Notes: generated from the sequence alone by a model not told the origin. 64,000 nucleotides of DNA from an uncultured Alphaproteobacteria bacterium (GCA_943787225.1 CALSLP010000001.1:744001-808000); one strand, 5' to 3'. Counted from the first letter of the stretch, positions 32,406-43,148 are shown. Numbers and translations are program-made.

Positions 32406-32525
32406 ACGCCCCCCCCTGACGTGTCCCATTTTCTTATCACCCAACCATTTGTCAACGGCGGAGCAAAATGGGGCCATTGGGCGGCGTAAAACTGGTCCAT
32501 TTTCTGCGAACCATAGCGCTGACGG

Positions 32526-33296
32526 TTATGCAGGTGTTTTTGGGGATTTCCGCCGTTTCTGGCTTTGGTTGAGACGATAGCTCTCGCCGTTCATCTCGAG
32601 GATATGGACATGGTGGGTGAGCCGGTCCAGCAATGCGCCGGTCAGGCGTTCCGAGCCGAATATCTCGGTCCATTCGTCGAACGGCAGGTTGGAGGTCACC
32701 AGAGTGGCGCCGCGCTCGTAACGCTGGCTGAACACCTCGAACAGCAGTTCGGCGCCGGTTTTACTGAGTGGCACGAAGCCGAGTTCGTCGATGATCAGCA
32801 GGCTGTACTTGGCCAACTGCTTCTGGAAGCGCAGCAGGCGTTTCTCGTCCCGGGCCTCCATCAGCTCGTGAACCAGGGCGGCAGCTGTGGTGAAGCCGAC
32901 CGAGAGCCCCTTCTGGCAGGCTGCCAGACCAAGGCCGAGCGCGATATGGGTCTTACCGGTGCCGCTGTTGCCGAGCGCGATGATGTTCTCGCGGCGCTCA
33001 ACATATTCACAGCGCGCCAGCTCCACGACCAGCATCTTGTTGAGCGATGGGAGGGCCTTGAAGTCGAAGGCATCGAGGCTTTTGACGGCGGGGAACCTGG
33101 CCTGCCTGATCCGCCGCTCGACCATCCGGCGTTCGCGGTCGATCAGTTCCAGTTCAGCGAGGCGGACCAGATAGCGCACATGGTCGGCGCCCTCGGCTGC
33201 ACACTGGCGGGCCAGCTTGTCGTATTCGCGCAAAAAGGTCGGCAGCTTCAGGGTCTTGAGGTGATGCGCCAGCAACAGTTGCGGCGTATCGGTCAT
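32526..33296 (-). CDS. istB: IS21-family ATP-binding helper protein IstB
   Basis: IstB is the AAA+ (DnaC-like) ATPase that assists the IstA transposase. The 256-residue frame is complete, with N-terminal LLAHHLKTLKLPTFLREYD, Walker A GNSGTGKTHIALGL, Walker B LLIIDELGFVP, TLVTSNLPFDEW and LLDRLTHHVHILEMNGESYR. Its start overlaps the istA stop (ATGA). Since istA is truncated, it has no transposase partner here. Confidence 0.92.
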   Translation of the reverse strand: MTDTPQLLLAHHLKTLKLPTFLREYDKLARQCAAEGADHVRYLVRLAELELIDRERRMVERRIRQARFPAVKSLDAFDFKALPSLNKMLVVELARCEYVERRENIIALGNSGTGKTHIALGLGLAACQKGLSVGFTTAAALVHELMEARDEKRLLRFQKQLAKYSLLIIDELGFVPLSKTGAELLFEVFSQRYERGATLVTSNLPFDEWTEIFGSERLTGALLDRLTHHVHILEMNGESYRLNQSQKRRKSPKTPA

Positions 33297-33604
33297 GACG
33301 CACCTCCCATTACATCCCTGTCAGGCCGGACGGCCTTCTCCGCCTCTTGCAACAGGCTCATATAACTGGCGGCGGCCGTGGTCGCCACGTTGGCCCGAGG
33401 TAGATAGAGATAGATATCCAGATCGAGTTTGGGTGGGCGTCGCTCGATACGGCACAGCACAAGGTGTTTGACCGCATCGTAGCCGATCGCACCCAGGCGC
33501 AGGGCGTCCTTCACCGCACCGTGAAGCGCCTCGAGATCGAAGCTCTCTAGAAGCCGCAGGACCTGGACGTCAGCGGACGCCAGGTCCGCAGCGGCATGCG
33601 CCAC
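33293..33604 (-). pseudogene. IS21 transposase IstA, C-terminal remnant
   Basis: Residues from about DVQVLRLLESFDLEAL onward match the IstA C-terminus, including GAIGYDAVKHLVLCRIERRP and LDLDIYLYLPRANVATT. The integrase core is gone. The first 11 codons of the open frame (before 33571) derive from the joined IS66 fragment in another frame. Confidence 0.82.
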
Positions 33605-33657
33605 TCGATCCCGTCCAGCAGCATCGACAGCTGCGCCGCGCCGATCACAAGCTTGCC
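33574..33657 (-). pseudogene. IS66-type TnpB (Orf2) fragment
   Basis: The minus-strand translation KLVIGAAQLSMLLDGIEWRM, continuing PLRTWRP, resembles the C-terminal part of IS66 Orf2 (AQL-MLLEGIDWR pattern). Only about 28 codons remain, directly abutting the istA remnant. It is called by recognition of a short motif, so confidence is moderate. Confidence 0.55.
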
Positions 33658-33842
33658 GAAACCCTGATGCCCGAGGACAATAACTACATCAACGCCGATT
33701 CATCTGAATCTGACGTCAGATCAAACCAGAGCGTCGGATAATAAACGCTGAGCAAGCCCACGCCTAGCGCGGGTCAAACCATGGGTAGATTTATGGGTAA
33801 AATCGACATCCCATATCTAATCTATTGATATTAAAAGATAAT

Positions 33843-33932
<90 letters not shown>

Positions 33933-34074
33933 AGCGGCGCACAATCTAACACCGTTCGCCAATATCTCAAGCACTTGCCGCACTCTGGGCGCAATTCTGT
34001 TGCAAGACAAAACTTGCAGCCGTCGAACAGGGTTATTAGGCTCAGGGCCATAAACGCGATTAGGGAGCGATCAG

Positions 34075-34374
34075 GTGATTATCTGCCGATTTTTAGGCTA
34101 TTTACTGGCGATCATAGCAGTCGCGGCGGTCGGTTATGAAGCCTGGCAGGCCGTTGCCAATGACGGCTGGAAAATGATTGCCCTCGGCGAATTATGGTTC
34201 ACGCTTGATGCGCAAAGCCTCAGCGTCAGTCAGGCGGGTATTCAGCGTTACGTAGCGCCGTGGCTGTGGGAGCCCGTCATCACGACGATCTTGCTGTGGC
34301 CGGGCTGGGCCGTCTTCGGTGTTCCCGCACTCTTGTTGATATGGGTTGGCCGTAAGCGGGGCGGTCGCCGCTAA
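34075..34374 (+). CDS. Small membrane protein, unknown
   Basis: The start is GTG 34075 with GGAG seven bases upstream. The 99-residue product has two hydrophobic segments (about residues 5-25 and 66-90), a soluble middle with ALGELWFTLDAQSLSVSQAGIQRYVAPWLWEPV, and a basic C-terminus (GRKRGGRR). The middle pattern is seen in small conserved proteobacterial membrane proteins without assigned function. It lies between tRNA-Ser and a convergent isochorismatase-fold gene. Confidence 0.75.
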   Translation: MIICRFLGYLLAIIAVAAVGYEAWQAVANDGWKMIALGELWFTLDAQSLSVSQAGIQRYVAPWLWEPVITTILLWPGWAVFGVPALLLIWVGRKRGGRR

Positions 34375-34418
34375 AATCTACAAACCGGCTTAGTCGTTTC
34401 CGTCACCCTGCAAACTAA

Positions 34419-35012
34419 CTACCCCTCAAGATCCGCATAGATCCCTCCCAGGACGGGAAGGATTTTTGGTCCGGCGCCTTCAGCCCAGTTGAAGACTAGT
34501 TCCGACATGACTTGGATCGTGCTGGTAACACCAATGCCGGCTTGCTGCATCCGCCCAAGAGCAATCTCATCACCCATCTTGGTCCCCGACCCTGAGGCAT
34601 CTGCAACTGCTTGCACTTCATAGCCTTCATCCTGCGCATTGAGGGCAGGATAGATTAAGCAAACCTCGGTAAGCAATCCAGCCATGATCAACTTGTTCCG
34701 TCCGGTTGCTTTCACAGCGGCAGTGAAATTTGGATCGTCAAACGCATCGACAATACCGCCGCGTTTCACGCGGTTGTCATACGCCTCTGGCAGGAGCTCC
34801 TTCAGTTCCGGCAACAGCAGACCTTGAGCTTGATCTTCCTGGCTGCTGGTCAGCACCACAGGCAGGCCCAGTTCCTGGGCGGTTTTTGCGAGCGCCAACG
34901 TATTGCGAATTACATCTTTCTTAGGCGCGGAATGCATCCACTCGATGGTTCCAACTTGATGGTCGATCAGCAGCATTGCTGCGTTATCAGCATTGAAACG
35001 TTCGTAGGTCAT
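34419..35012 (-). CDS. Isochorismatase-fold hydrolase (YcaC-like)
   Basis: This cysteine hydrolase has the Asp-Lys-Cys triad: D17 in MLLIDHQVG, a lysine in RNKLIMAG, and C in LLTEVCLIYPAL. The 197-residue length and the end of the protein (IQVMSELVFNWAEG) match the YcaC branch, whose substrates are unknown. It lies 11 bases downstream of a pirin gene on the same strand, so both are probably transcribed together. A LysR regulator is divergent from the pair and is the likely controller. Confidence 0.87.
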   Translation of the reverse strand: MTYERFNADNAAMLLIDHQVGTIEWMHSAPKKDVIRNTLALAKTAQELGLPVVLTSSQEDQAQGLLLPELKELLPEAYDNRVKRGGIVDAFDDPNFTAAVKATGRNKLIMAGLLTEVCLIYPALNAQDEGYEVQAVADASGSGTKMGDEIALGRMQQAGIGVTSTIQVMSELVFNWAEGAGPKILPVLGGIYADLEG

Positions 35013-35023
35013 AGTTCTTCTCC

Positions 35024-35707
35024 TCAGTTGGGTTGATCGGTATGCACGACGATAAGCTGCGTCGGCTCCACCGCATTGAACTCAAGGTTTTCGCCTCGAA
35101 CGAGGTCACCATCGCCAACAGTTTCGTCGTTGAGGCGCCCAGATCCGCGTGTCACATAGGCGAGGAAGGGGCCCTCTATTCTTACGGAATTGCCTACCGC
35201 AAGAAGGCCAATATCAATGAGCGTCTGGCTATCGAGTGTTTCGTCCTGATCAGTCGAGCCGCCATAGACACGGGTCATTCCGCCTTCCTTTGGGCTGTAG
35301 AGTTTGTAGCCCGCTGGTTCGCCAGCCCGCTCCGGTAACACCCACAGCTGAATCATTCTGTTTTCGGTGTCGTTGGGGTTGATTTCATTGTGGGAAAAGC
35401 CTTCACCACCGGCGCGCTGCGCTTGTACGTCGTGATTACCCATTTCCTGACCGTGTTCCAACGAACCCTCATGGGCGATGCGGCCCTCAACCATCACTGA
35501 AATGACGTCGATTTCTTTGTGACTGTGCATCCGTGTCTCACCTTTTGGCAAAAATCGGGCATCGGCGAGATACACAAAATTCCCGATGCCGTCCCATGAT
35601 CCGGCCTCCGCTCGGCTGCCATAAACTCGGCGATCCATCACCAACCGGGTTTCACGCAAGCCGGCGAACCCGCCGCGTTTCAAGTCATCTCTTTGTAGTA
35701 CTTCCAT
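35024..35707 (-). CDS. Pirin-family cupin protein
   Basis: The 227-residue protein has the pirin N-terminal cupin with metal-binding residues in THSH-like form (TRMHSHKEIDVISVMVEGRI and a later H in FSHNEINPND, followed by QLWVLPE). Bacterial pirins of the YhhW group can oxidise quercetin in vitro, while others bind partner enzymes. It is first in a two-gene unit with an isochorismatase-fold hydrolase. The ATG is preceded by GGAGGTGAG at close range. The promoter should be in the 97 bases shared with the LysR gene. Confidence 0.87.
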   Translation of the reverse strand: MEVLQRDDLKRGGFAGLRETRLVMDRRVYGSRAEAGSWDGIGNFVYLADARFLPKGETRMHSHKEIDVISVMVEGRIAHEGSLEHGQEMGNHDVQAQRAGGEGFSHNEINPNDTENRMIQLWVLPERAGEPAGYKLYSPKEGGMTRVYGGSTDQDETLDSQTLIDIGLLAVGNSVRIEGPFLAYVTRGSGRLNDETVGDGDLVRGENLEFNAVEPTQLIVVHTDQPN

Positions 35708-35804
35708 AACTCACCTCCGAAGGGCTCTTGTCTCTCGTTCAAGGCCTAAGTTAGTTTGTTCCATAGAAATGATAAGTCATCCGATTTAGAACGGACTGTT
35801 TTAC

Positions 35805-36719
35805 ATGAGAGACAATATAATTAGAGATTTGAATGAACTCGCCGCCTTCACCTATGTCGTCGAGCATGGCGGATTTACGGCTGCCGCGAACGCTGCGCAG
35901 TTGCCGAAGTCGAATATCAGCCGCCGCATTGCAAACCTCGAAAGGCGGCTAGGCGTGCGTCTATTGGAGCGGACCACTCGAAAAATCCACGTTACCGAGA
36001 TCGGTGAAATCTACTATCAGCACTGCCGCCGCATGCTTGATGAGGCCGATCACGCCGATCTTTGTGTCGAGCAGACAATGGCGATCCCACGCGGCACATT
36101 ACGTGTCAGTGCTTCGGTCACGACGGGTCAGCATCTGCTGGCGCCACTGACTGCTGCGTTTATCGCCCAACACCCTGAGGTGCAGATGGAATTGAGCCTG
36201 GTCAACCGTCAGGTCGATGTCATTGATGAAGGCTTTGATTTGGTGATTCGGATCGGTGCCCTTCAAGATTCCAGTTTGGTGACACGCAGCTTGGGGCATT
36301 GTCGGCTGTTCCTTTACGCCAGTCCGGAATATCTAGGGGCACGGGGGACACCAGAAAGACCGGAGGATCTCAAAAATCACGATTGTTTGGTAATGAGTGA
36401 TAGCCGAGACAACAACCAATGGGCGCTTTCAAAGGGCGAGACCACCAAACGGATACCCCTAACCCCGAGAGCATCAGTTAATGACTTTAATACATTGAGA
36501 CGGATCGCCGCTGACGGGGCCGGGATCACAATTCTTCCCAGTTACATGCATGTCGGTGATGACGCCAAACGGCTCGTCCGGGTTCTAGGTGATTGGACGG
36601 CGCCATCGATTGAGTTTCACGCAGTGTTCCCGAGTCATCGTGGCGCGACACCGAAAGTGCGAGCGTTTCTCGACTTTCTTGTTACCAAGCTAGCCCGACG
36701 TTTCGAGAACTCGGCTTAA
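35805..36719 (+). CDS. LysR-family transcriptional regulator
   Basis: The 304-residue protein has an N-terminal winged helix ([59 protein letters not shown]) and a C-terminal effector domain ([17 protein letters not shown] and [27 protein letters not shown]). It is divergent from the pirin-isochorismatase pair and probably regulates it. Its last four bases overlap the convergent lepA stop. Confidence 0.93.
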   Translation: MRDNIIRDLNELAAFTYVVEHGGFTAAANAAQLPKSNISRRIANLERRLGVRLLERTTRKIHVTEIGEIYYQHCRRMLDEADHADLCVEQTMAIPRGTLRVSASVTTGQHLLAPLTAAFIAQHPEVQMELSLVNRQVDVIDEGFDLVIRIGALQDSSLVTRSLGHCRLFLYASPEYLGARGTPERPEDLKNHDCLVMSDSRDNNQWALSKGETTKRIPLTPRASVNDFNTLRRIAADGAGITILPSYMHVGDDAKRLVRVLGDWTAPSIEFHAVFPSHRGATPKVRAFLDFLVTKLARRFENSA

Positions 36720-38518
36720 TCGCTGCCGATCCGTAGAGCCTCGATAAAGGCGGTTTGCGGAATTTCTACCGAGCCAAACTGGCGCATCCGCTTTTTGCCT
36801 TCCTTCTGCTTATCCAGCAGTTTCCGCTTACGCGAGACATCACCACCATAACACTTGGCCGTCACGTCTTTGCGCATCGCGCTGATGGTTTCGCGAGCAA
36901 TCACCTTACCGCCAATAGCCGCCTGAATAGGAATTTTGAAAAGCTGACGTGGCACCAGCTCCTTAAGGCGACTGCAAATGCCCCTACCACGATATTCCGA
37001 CTGAGTACGATGCACGATCATCGACAGGGCATCAACCGGTTCGGTATTCACCAGGATCGCCACTTTGACCAACTCTCCTTCGCGATAGTCTTCAAGCTGA
37101 TAATCAAAGCTGGCATAGCCGCGCGTGACCGATTTCAGCCGATCGTAAAAATCAAACACCACCTCGTTGAGCGGCAGACGATATACCGCCATCGCGCGGC
37201 TACCAGCATAGGTCAGCTCAATCTGCTCACCCCGGCGTTCCTGGCATAAGGCCAATACCGGGCCGAGGAATTCATCGGGCACCAGAATTGTTGCTCTGAT
37301 CCACGGCTCTTCGACCTTTTCGATATGGGTCGGATCAGGCCAGTCGGCAGGATTATGGATTTCTTCGATATCGCCATTTCTCATGTGAACGCGATAAATC
37401 ACCGAGGGCGCCGTGGTAATCAGATCGAGATCAAATTCCCGCAGCAAGCGCTCCTGGACGATCTCGAGATGCAGCAAGCCAAGAAAGCCGCACCGGTATC
37501 CGAAGCCCAATGCCGCCGAGGTCTCTGCCTCAAAGTGAAAGCTGGAGTCATTGAGCCTCAATTTCGCGAGACTATCGCGCAAATCTTCGTAATCATCCGC
37601 ATCGACCGGAAACAGACCGCAAAACACCACCGGCACGGATGGCTTGAAACCCGCCAACGGCTCCGTGACCGGCGATTTGTCATCAATAATCGTGTCACCA
37701 ACCTGGGTTTCGGCGACATGCTTGATCGAGGCGGTGATAAAGCCAACCTCGCCGGGATAGAGCGCATCCACTGATGTTCTTTTCGGGGAGAACACGCCGA
37801 CGCTATCGACGGAATGCACCGCATCCGTCGCCATAAACTTGACCTTCATCCCACGTTTAAGGACACCATGCTTGACCCGCACCAGGACAATCACGCCGAG
37901 ATAAGCGTCGTACCAGCTATCGACCAGCAGCGCCTGCAGCGGTGCATCCTTTTCGCCCACGGGCGGCGGCAGGCGTTGTACGAGCGCTTCCAGTACCTCT
38001 TCAATGCCAATGCCGGTCTTCGCAGATACATGAATCGCATCTGACGCATCAAGCCCGATCACGTCCTCGATCTGAGATTGGATACGCTCAGGCTCAGCAG
38101 CCGGGAGGTCAATCTTGTTGAGGACCGGGATAATTTCGTGATTGGCATCGAGGGCGAGATATACATTCGCCAAAGTCTGTGCTTCCACGCCCTGGCTGGC
38201 ATCAACCACCAGCAACGACCCTTCACAGGCGGCGAGAGACCGGCTGACCTCATAGGTGAAATCAACATGGCCGGGCGTGTCCATCAGGTTCAGCTGATAG
38301 GTCTTACCATCTTTGGCTTTGTAGGACAGCCGGACCGTCTGGGCCTTGATCGTAATGCCCCGTTCACGCTCGATATCCATCGTATCAAGCATCTGTTCCT
38401 TGAGCTCACGCGTCGACACGCCACCGCACACCTGAATCAACCGGTCGGCCAAGGTCGATTTGCCGTGATCAATATGGGCAACGATAGAGAAGTTACGAAT
38501 GTGGGATAAATCGCTCAT
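36716..38518 (-). CDS. lepA: Elongation factor 4 (LepA)
   Basis: LepA is a ribosome-associated GTPase that helps translation under stress. The 600-residue protein shows G1 [14 protein letters not shown], the switch II motif [29 protein letters not shown] and the LepA-specific C-terminal domain ([33 protein letters not shown]). Length and order match the family with no gap. It lies downstream of a DM13-domain gene. Confidence 0.98.
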   Translation of the reverse strand: MSDLSHIRNFSIVAHIDHGKSTLADRLIQVCGGVSTRELKEQMLDTMDIERERGITIKAQTVRLSYKAKDGKTYQLNLMDTPGHVDFTYEVSRSLAACEGSLLVVDASQGVEAQTLANVYLALDANHEIIPVLNKIDLPAAEPERIQSQIEDVIGLDASDAIHVSAKTGIGIEEVLEALVQRLPPPVGEKDAPLQALLVDSWYDAYLGVIVLVRVKHGVLKRGMKVKFMATDAVHSVDSVGVFSPKRTSVDALYPGEVGFITASIKHVAETQVGDTIIDDKSPVTEPLAGFKPSVPVVFCGLFPVDADDYEDLRDSLAKLRLNDSSFHFEAETSAALGFGYRCGFLGLLHLEIVQERLLREFDLDLITTAPSVIYRVHMRNGDIEEIHNPADWPDPTHIEKVEEPWIRATILVPDEFLGPVLALCQERRGEQIELTYAGSRAMAVYRLPLNEVVFDFYDRLKSVTRGYASFDYQLEDYREGELVKVAILVNTEPVDALSMIVHRTQSEYRGRGICSRLKELVPRQLFKIPIQAAIGGKVIARETISAMRKDVTAKCYGGDVSRKRKLLDKQKEGKKRMRQFGSVEIPQTAFIEALRIGSD

Positions 38519-38584
38519 AAATTTTTCTTGATACTCAAAAGCCGCACCGAATTGGTAGCGGCAAAATCTCGTTTAAAAATCGTT

Positions 38585-39079
38585 CTATTTTTTCAACGTC
38601 GCCGGAGAAATGAGGACGTTGAATTCCTTGCACCAGATCACCACGCTTTTAACAGGGGAGATGTCGGTTCCTTTAGGCACCTCATATACCTGACTGCCTT
38701 CAAATGAACGCAGCCTGCCGAGATCAATTTTCTTCGCCGCTTTGAAGTCGGCGCTGTTCATGATCTTGCTTTTATCAGCGAGATAAACATGAAAGCGCGG
38801 CCCTGGCCCGACCTTAAAATCAGGCTTCAGGTGAAGCAGGTTACTACCAGATTTTCCCTTCAGGACTTCTACAGATCCCTTGCCGTAATGGACCGGGTCT
38901 GACGGGTTGGCATGAATAAAATTGCCCGAAGCCACGACCATTTTCTCAGAACGGTTCTCAACCTTCTCCATCGCGGGTGGCGGTGGGAACAGAAAGGGAT
39001 AAATAAAGATACCAACAACAAAACCGCCCGCGCCGCCAAAGATTAGCGAGATGAGTACGGTAAGAACTGTTTTTTTCAT
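38585..39079 (-). CDS. Membrane-anchored DM13-domain protein
   Basis: The 164-residue protein has an N-terminal membrane anchor (about residues 5-32) followed by a DM13 domain: ASGNFIHANPSDPVHYGKGSVEVL, LHLKPDFKVGPGPRFHVYLADKSKI, and IWCKEFNVLISPATL with the conserved cysteine. DM13 domains are suggested to act in redox or cytochrome-b561-linked electron transfer. It lies between pheT and lepA but is not obviously connected to translation. Confidence 0.85.
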   Translation of the reverse strand: MKKTVLTVLISLIFGGAGGFVVGIFIYPFLFPPPPAMEKVENRSEKMVVASGNFIHANPSDPVHYGKGSVEVLKGKSGSNLLHLKPDFKVGPGPRFHVYLADKSKIMNSADFKAAKKIDLGRLRSFEGSQVYEVPKGTDISPVKSVVIWCKEFNVLISPATLKK

Positions 39080-39155
39080 CGCAAGAAACCTCCGACCTTT
39101 TCTAACTCACTGTTTCTCAAAATAAGAACGCGTTAGCCGTCTCACAAGAATTCTT

Positions 39156-41558
39156 TTAACCGCGGAGCGTTCCACCGGTCTGCTTGGTTACATTGGCGAC
39201 AATTTTATCAGCCACCGCATCAATTTCTTTTTCCGTCATCGTCGCTTCAACCGGCTGCAGCGTTACGGCAAGTGCCAGAGATTTCTGGCCGTCATCAACG
39301 CCCTTGCCACGATAGACATCGAACAATTCGGAATCGGTAATCAAATTACGGTCTACAGTCCGAATGGCCCGTAACACGTCACCAGCGGCAACATCTTCAT
39401 CAACAATAAAAGCAAAGTCGCGGCGCACCGTCTGGAATGCCGATAACGTCAAAAGCGGCTTCGCGGCACCGCCCTTTGATTTACGCGGCGGAATTTTATC
39501 GATGAAAATTTCAAACACCGAGATTGGTCCATCGACATCCATCGCTGCAGCAACGCGCGGATGCAACTCACCAAATTGAGCCAGAACATTCGGGCCAAGC
39601 CGCAAACATCCTGATCGGCCCGGGTGGTACCAACCTGGCGCATCGGTCGAGACCTGCAAATTTTCCACGGGTGCGCCAACGGCGGACAAAGCCGCCACAA
39701 CATCAGCCTTGGCATGGAAGGCGTCCACGGGTTCGGCTTTCACAGCCCAGCTTCGTGACCCGCTCAGCCCCGCTCTTGCCCCTGCCGCCACCGTTGACTG
39801 GCCCTCAGGCGTATCATCAACATATTGCGGACCGACTTCGAACAGAGCCGGATTCTCTATGCCGCGGGCCTGATTACGCGCAATCGCGGCGATTAAATTC
39901 GGCAGCGCTGAAGGCCGCATTGTATCGAGATCGGCGCTGATCGGATTAACCAGGCGCAAGCTGTCGGGCACATCACCAAACAAGGCGACCGTCTTCGCAT
40001 CCAGAAATGAGTAGGTAACCGCTTCAACCAAACCATTGGTCGCCAGGACACGGCGGATTGTCTCGATTCGGGTTTGAGCCGCGTTGCGCACTGGATTCGG
40101 CACCACAGCCTCATTTGGCAATGGCAAAGCCGGGATATCATCATAGCCGTGGATACGCAGCACCTCTTCAACCAGATCGGCTTCGCCTTCAATATCGGGG
40201 CGCCACGGCGGCACTACACAGCGCAGGACATCACCGTGGATTGTCGGCTCGAAACCGAGGACCGACAGGATTTTTTCCTGTTCTGCAACGGGCACATCAA
40301 GACCACCAAGCGACAGAACCCGGGATGTTCGCAGCGTTTGGCTCTGCTGCCACTCTGGCATCTCACCAGCGACGGTGAGCTCAGACGCTTCACCACCACA
40401 AATATCCAGAATCATGCGGCTCGCAATTTCCGCCCCCCACTCAACGGAGGTAGGATCAATGCCGCGCTCAAAACGATAGCGCGCATCCGAAATAATGCCG
40501 AGCTTGCGGCCGGTCTCTGCAATCCGGATCGGATCAAACAGAGCCACTTCCAAAAAGACATTGGTCGTGGTTTCGCGGCAGCCGGATGCCATGCCGCCCA
40601 TGACACCACCAATCGCTTGCGGGCCATTGTCATCAGCAATCACGATCATGCCATCTTCAAGCGCGTATTCACGCTCATCGAGCGCTTGCAGTTTCTCGCC
40701 AGATCTGGCCAACCGCATTGTGAGGTCGCCGCTCACCTTGTCGGCGTCGAACACATGCAGCGGACGCCCAAGATCAAAGGTCAACCAGTTGGTGATATCG
40801 ACCAGCATCGAAATCGGCCGCAGACCAATGGCCCGCAGTCGATCCTGCAGCCACTGCGGGCTTTCACTATTTTTTACGTTGCGGAAACTCCGACCGATGA
40901 CCATCGGACAGGCATCGTCGGCATCACCGATAAAATCACGTTGCCATTTAATGGGGCTTTCGAAACTGCTGGCGACTTTCGTCTCGTCCAACGGCTTTAA
41001 GGTACCAAGCCCTGCCGCCGCAAGATCGCGCGCAATACCGCGCACGCTGGCGCAATCACCACGGTTGGGGGTCAGTGCGATATCGATCACCGCCTCATCA
41101 AGACCGGCCCATTTCGCCCAGCCCTCGCCAATCGGCGCATCTTCGGGCAATTCGATGATACCTTCATGGTTCTCTGAAAGACCCATCTCGCGTTCGGAAC
41201 ACAACATGCCGTTAGAGTCTTCACCGCGAATCTTTGACGGCTTGAGAGTCATATCGGAGCCAGGAATATAGCTGCCGCTTGGCGCAAAGACGCCCTTCAT
41301 CCCGGCGCGCGCATTCGGGGCGCCGCAAACCACCTGCTCATCCCCATTGCCGGTATCAACAACGCATAGCTGTAACCGGTCTGCATTGGGATGTTGTTTC
41401 GCTTCTTTGACAAAGCCAATAACAAAAGCAGCAAGCGCTTCGCCTTGATTATCGATGCCTTCAACCTCAAGACCCAACATCGACAAACGGTCGGTGATTT
41501 CCTCGAGAGACGCGTCGGTTTCAAGATGTTCCTTAAGCCAGGAAAAGGTAAACAGCAT
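39156..41558 (-). CDS. pheT: Phenylalanine--tRNA ligase beta subunit
   Basis: The 800-residue protein has the N-terminal tRNA-binding EMAP-like domain (VIGFVKEAKQHPNADRLQLCVVDTG...VVCGAPNARAG), the B3/B4 editing region, the B5 domain, a degenerate synthetase core, and the C-terminal FDX-ACB domain (AFQTVRRDFAFIVDEDVAAGDVLRAIR). It starts 4 bases after the pheS stop and completes the alpha2-beta2 enzyme that charges tRNA-Phe. Confidence 0.98.
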   Translation of the reverse strand: MLFTFSWLKEHLETDASLEEITDRLSMLGLEVEGIDNQGEALAAFVIGFVKEAKQHPNADRLQLCVVDTGNGDEQVVCGAPNARAGMKGVFAPSGSYIPGSDMTLKPSKIRGEDSNGMLCSEREMGLSENHEGIIELPEDAPIGEGWAKWAGLDEAVIDIALTPNRGDCASVRGIARDLAAAGLGTLKPLDETKVASSFESPIKWQRDFIGDADDACPMVIGRSFRNVKNSESPQWLQDRLRAIGLRPISMLVDITNWLTFDLGRPLHVFDADKVSGDLTMRLARSGEKLQALDEREYALEDGMIVIADDNGPQAIGGVMGGMASGCRETTTNVFLEVALFDPIRIAETGRKLGIISDARYRFERGIDPTSVEWGAEIASRMILDICGGEASELTVAGEMPEWQQSQTLRTSRVLSLGGLDVPVAEQEKILSVLGFEPTIHGDVLRCVVPPWRPDIEGEADLVEEVLRIHGYDDIPALPLPNEAVVPNPVRNAAQTRIETIRRVLATNGLVEAVTYSFLDAKTVALFGDVPDSLRLVNPISADLDTMRPSALPNLIAAIARNQARGIENPALFEVGPQYVDDTPEGQSTVAAGARAGLSGSRSWAVKAEPVDAFHAKADVVAALSAVGAPVENLQVSTDAPGWYHPGRSGCLRLGPNVLAQFGELHPRVAAAMDVDGPISVFEIFIDKIPPRKSKGGAAKPLLTLSAFQTVRRDFAFIVDEDVAAGDVLRAIRTVDRNLITDSELFDVYRGKGVDDGQKSLALAVTLQPVEATMTEKEIDAVADKIVANVTKQTGGTLRG

Positions 41559-41561
41559 CGC

Positions 41562-42650
41562 TTAAACCCCCTTCGCGACAGAGGGGATATCAAGCGCGGA
41601 AAACCCGTAATGACGTAGCCACCGCAGATCAGACTCATAGAATGTCCGAAGGTCGGGAATGCCATATTTAAGCATCGCCGCCCGTTCAATCCCGAGACCA
41701 AAGGCAAAACCCTGATAGCGCGTTGAATCGATTCCGCACGCCGCGAGCACATTGGGATGAACCATGCCGCAGCCGAGAATTTCCAGCCAGTCAGCGCCCG
41801 CACCGATGGTCAGGCCACCGCCTTCACGCGAACAACCAATATCCATCTCAGCCGACGGCTCCGTGAACGGGAAATAGGATGGACGGAAGCGCGCGGGTAA
41901 ATCATCAACCCCAAAGAAGGCGCGGCAGAATTCGATCAGGCAGCCTTTGAGATGCCCCATATGGGATGTCTCATCAATGACCAGCCCTTCGATCTGATGA
42001 AACATTGGTGAATGGGTGGCGTCATAGTCGGCTCTGAATGTCCGGCCAGGAACCACAATGCGGATCGGTGGTTCCTGATTGATCATAGTACGGATTTGCA
42101 CCGGCGATGTATGGGTCCGCAGCACCAGTCGCGAGCCATCTTCTTTTTCCGGTAGATAGAACGTGTCATGTTCCTGCCGCGCCGGATGCTCCGGTGGAAT
42201 ATTCAAGGCTGTGAAATTATTGAAGTCGGTTTCGATATGCGGGCCTTCAGCGACCTCGAAACCCATTTCACAGAATATTGCCAGCATCTCATCGATGGTC
42301 TGGCTAATAGGGTGGATCCGGCCATCCTGACTGGGGCGAACAGGAAGTGTTACGTCGATGGCTTCTGCGACAAGGCGTTCATCAAGCGCCCCGGCTTCAA
42401 GGTCTTCTTTGCGGGAAGCAAGCGCGTCATTGACCACGACCTTGACGTTATTGATAGCCTGGCCAAGTTCTTTGCGGTCCTCGGGGGCGGCTTTACCGAG
42501 ACCCTTCAGAAGTCCGGTGACACTGCCTTGCTTACCGAGCGCGGCAACACGGATCGCTTCGAGCGCGTCGAGATCCGCCACGCCGTCAATTTCAGCGAGC
42601 AGAGTATCGCGTAAGCTATCGAGATTTTCCGCGAGATTTTCCGTTGTCAT
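41562..42650 (-). CDS. pheS: Phenylalanine--tRNA ligase alpha subunit
   Basis: This is the catalytic subunit of PheRS. It has an N-terminal coiled coil, then class II motifs: [59 protein letters not shown] and the ATP-binding [22 protein letters not shown]. It is 362 residues long. The 115-base gap to rplT contains a short hairpin (GTCAC-CTTA-GTGAC) that may be part of a leader. It is cotranscribed with pheT. Confidence 0.98.
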   Translation of the reverse strand: MTTENLAENLDSLRDTLLAEIDGVADLDALEAIRVAALGKQGSVTGLLKGLGKAAPEDRKELGQAINNVKVVVNDALASRKEDLEAGALDERLVAEAIDVTLPVRPSQDGRIHPISQTIDEMLAIFCEMGFEVAEGPHIETDFNNFTALNIPPEHPARQEHDTFYLPEKEDGSRLVLRTHTSPVQIRTMINQEPPIRIVVPGRTFRADYDATHSPMFHQIEGLVIDETSHMGHLKGCLIEFCRAFFGVDDLPARFRPSYFPFTEPSAEMDIGCSREGGGLTIGAGADWLEILGCGMVHPNVLAACGIDSTRYQGFAFGLGIERAAMLKYGIPDLRTFYESDLRWLRHYGFSALDIPSVAKGV

Positions 42651-42765
42651 CCGCCAATGCCCATTACGCCGCCCGCAACCAGCGGGGCGCCCCTGTCACT
42701 AAGGTGACGCCGTGCTGGATTATTTGCGGGTAAACCCCAAGCCGTTGATTCCAGGAGCCGCCAGC

Positions 42766-43125
42766 TTAATCAGCCAGTGCGGCCTGGGCCTGTTCGCAGA
42801 TTGTCTTGAACGCTGCTGGTTCCCGGATCGCCAGGTCAGACAGGACCTTACGATCCAGCTCAATACCAGCCCGGTTCAAACCATTCATCAGCCGTGAATA
42901 CGTCAAGCCATGCAGACGGGCGCCGGCGTTGATCCGCTGAATCCACAAAGCGCGAAAGCTGCGCTTGCGATTGCGACGATCGCGATAGGCATATTGCAGC
43001 CCCTTCTCGACCTTTTCCTTGGCAATCCGAAAGGCGGTGCCGTTACGACCGCGATAGCCCTTGGCTAGCGCTAAAACTTTTTTGTGGCGGGCGTGCGCTG
43101 CAACGCCGCTTCTTGCACGAGACAT
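42766..43125 (-). CDS. rplT: 50S ribosomal protein L20
   Basis: The 119-residue protein is typical L20: basic N-terminus ([27 protein letters not shown]), [22 protein letters not shown] and C-terminal [18 protein letters not shown]. It binds 23S rRNA early in assembly. It lies 23 bases downstream of rpmI. Autoregulation by L20 at an upstream pseudoknot is known in E. coli but was not examined here. Confidence 0.98.
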   Translation of the reverse strand: MSRARSGVAAHARHKKVLALAKGYRGRNGTAFRIAKEKVEKGLQYAYRDRRNRKRSFRALWIQRINAGARLHGLTYSRLMNGLNRAGIELDRKVLSDLAIREPAAFKTICEQAQAALAD

Positions 43126-43148
43126 GTCGTTTCTCCGTTAGTGTCGGT

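Larger units (their letters stand above)
32417..33604 (-). mobile_element. IS21-family element, partial
   Basis: The fragment contains a full istB gene and only the C-terminal fifth of istA. Its outer end near 32417 holds several copies of a CCATTTT-type block (gtgtcccattttc, gcaaaatggggcc, ctggtccattttc), the terminal repeats common in IS21 elements. The istA side is cut off at about 33571 and joined to an IS66 fragment. Confidence 0.75.

Noticed and set aside
33660-33842. Tyrosine-integrase remnant or attachment repeat beside tRNA-Ser
   Set aside because: A short open stretch (atgggtagatttatgggtaa) was noted, but no integrase motif and no second copy of the tRNA end were found in the window.
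40074-41000. Long plus-strand ORF (308 codons) antisense to pheT
   Set aside because: pheT is unambiguous on the other strand, and the antisense translation has no recognisable family features.
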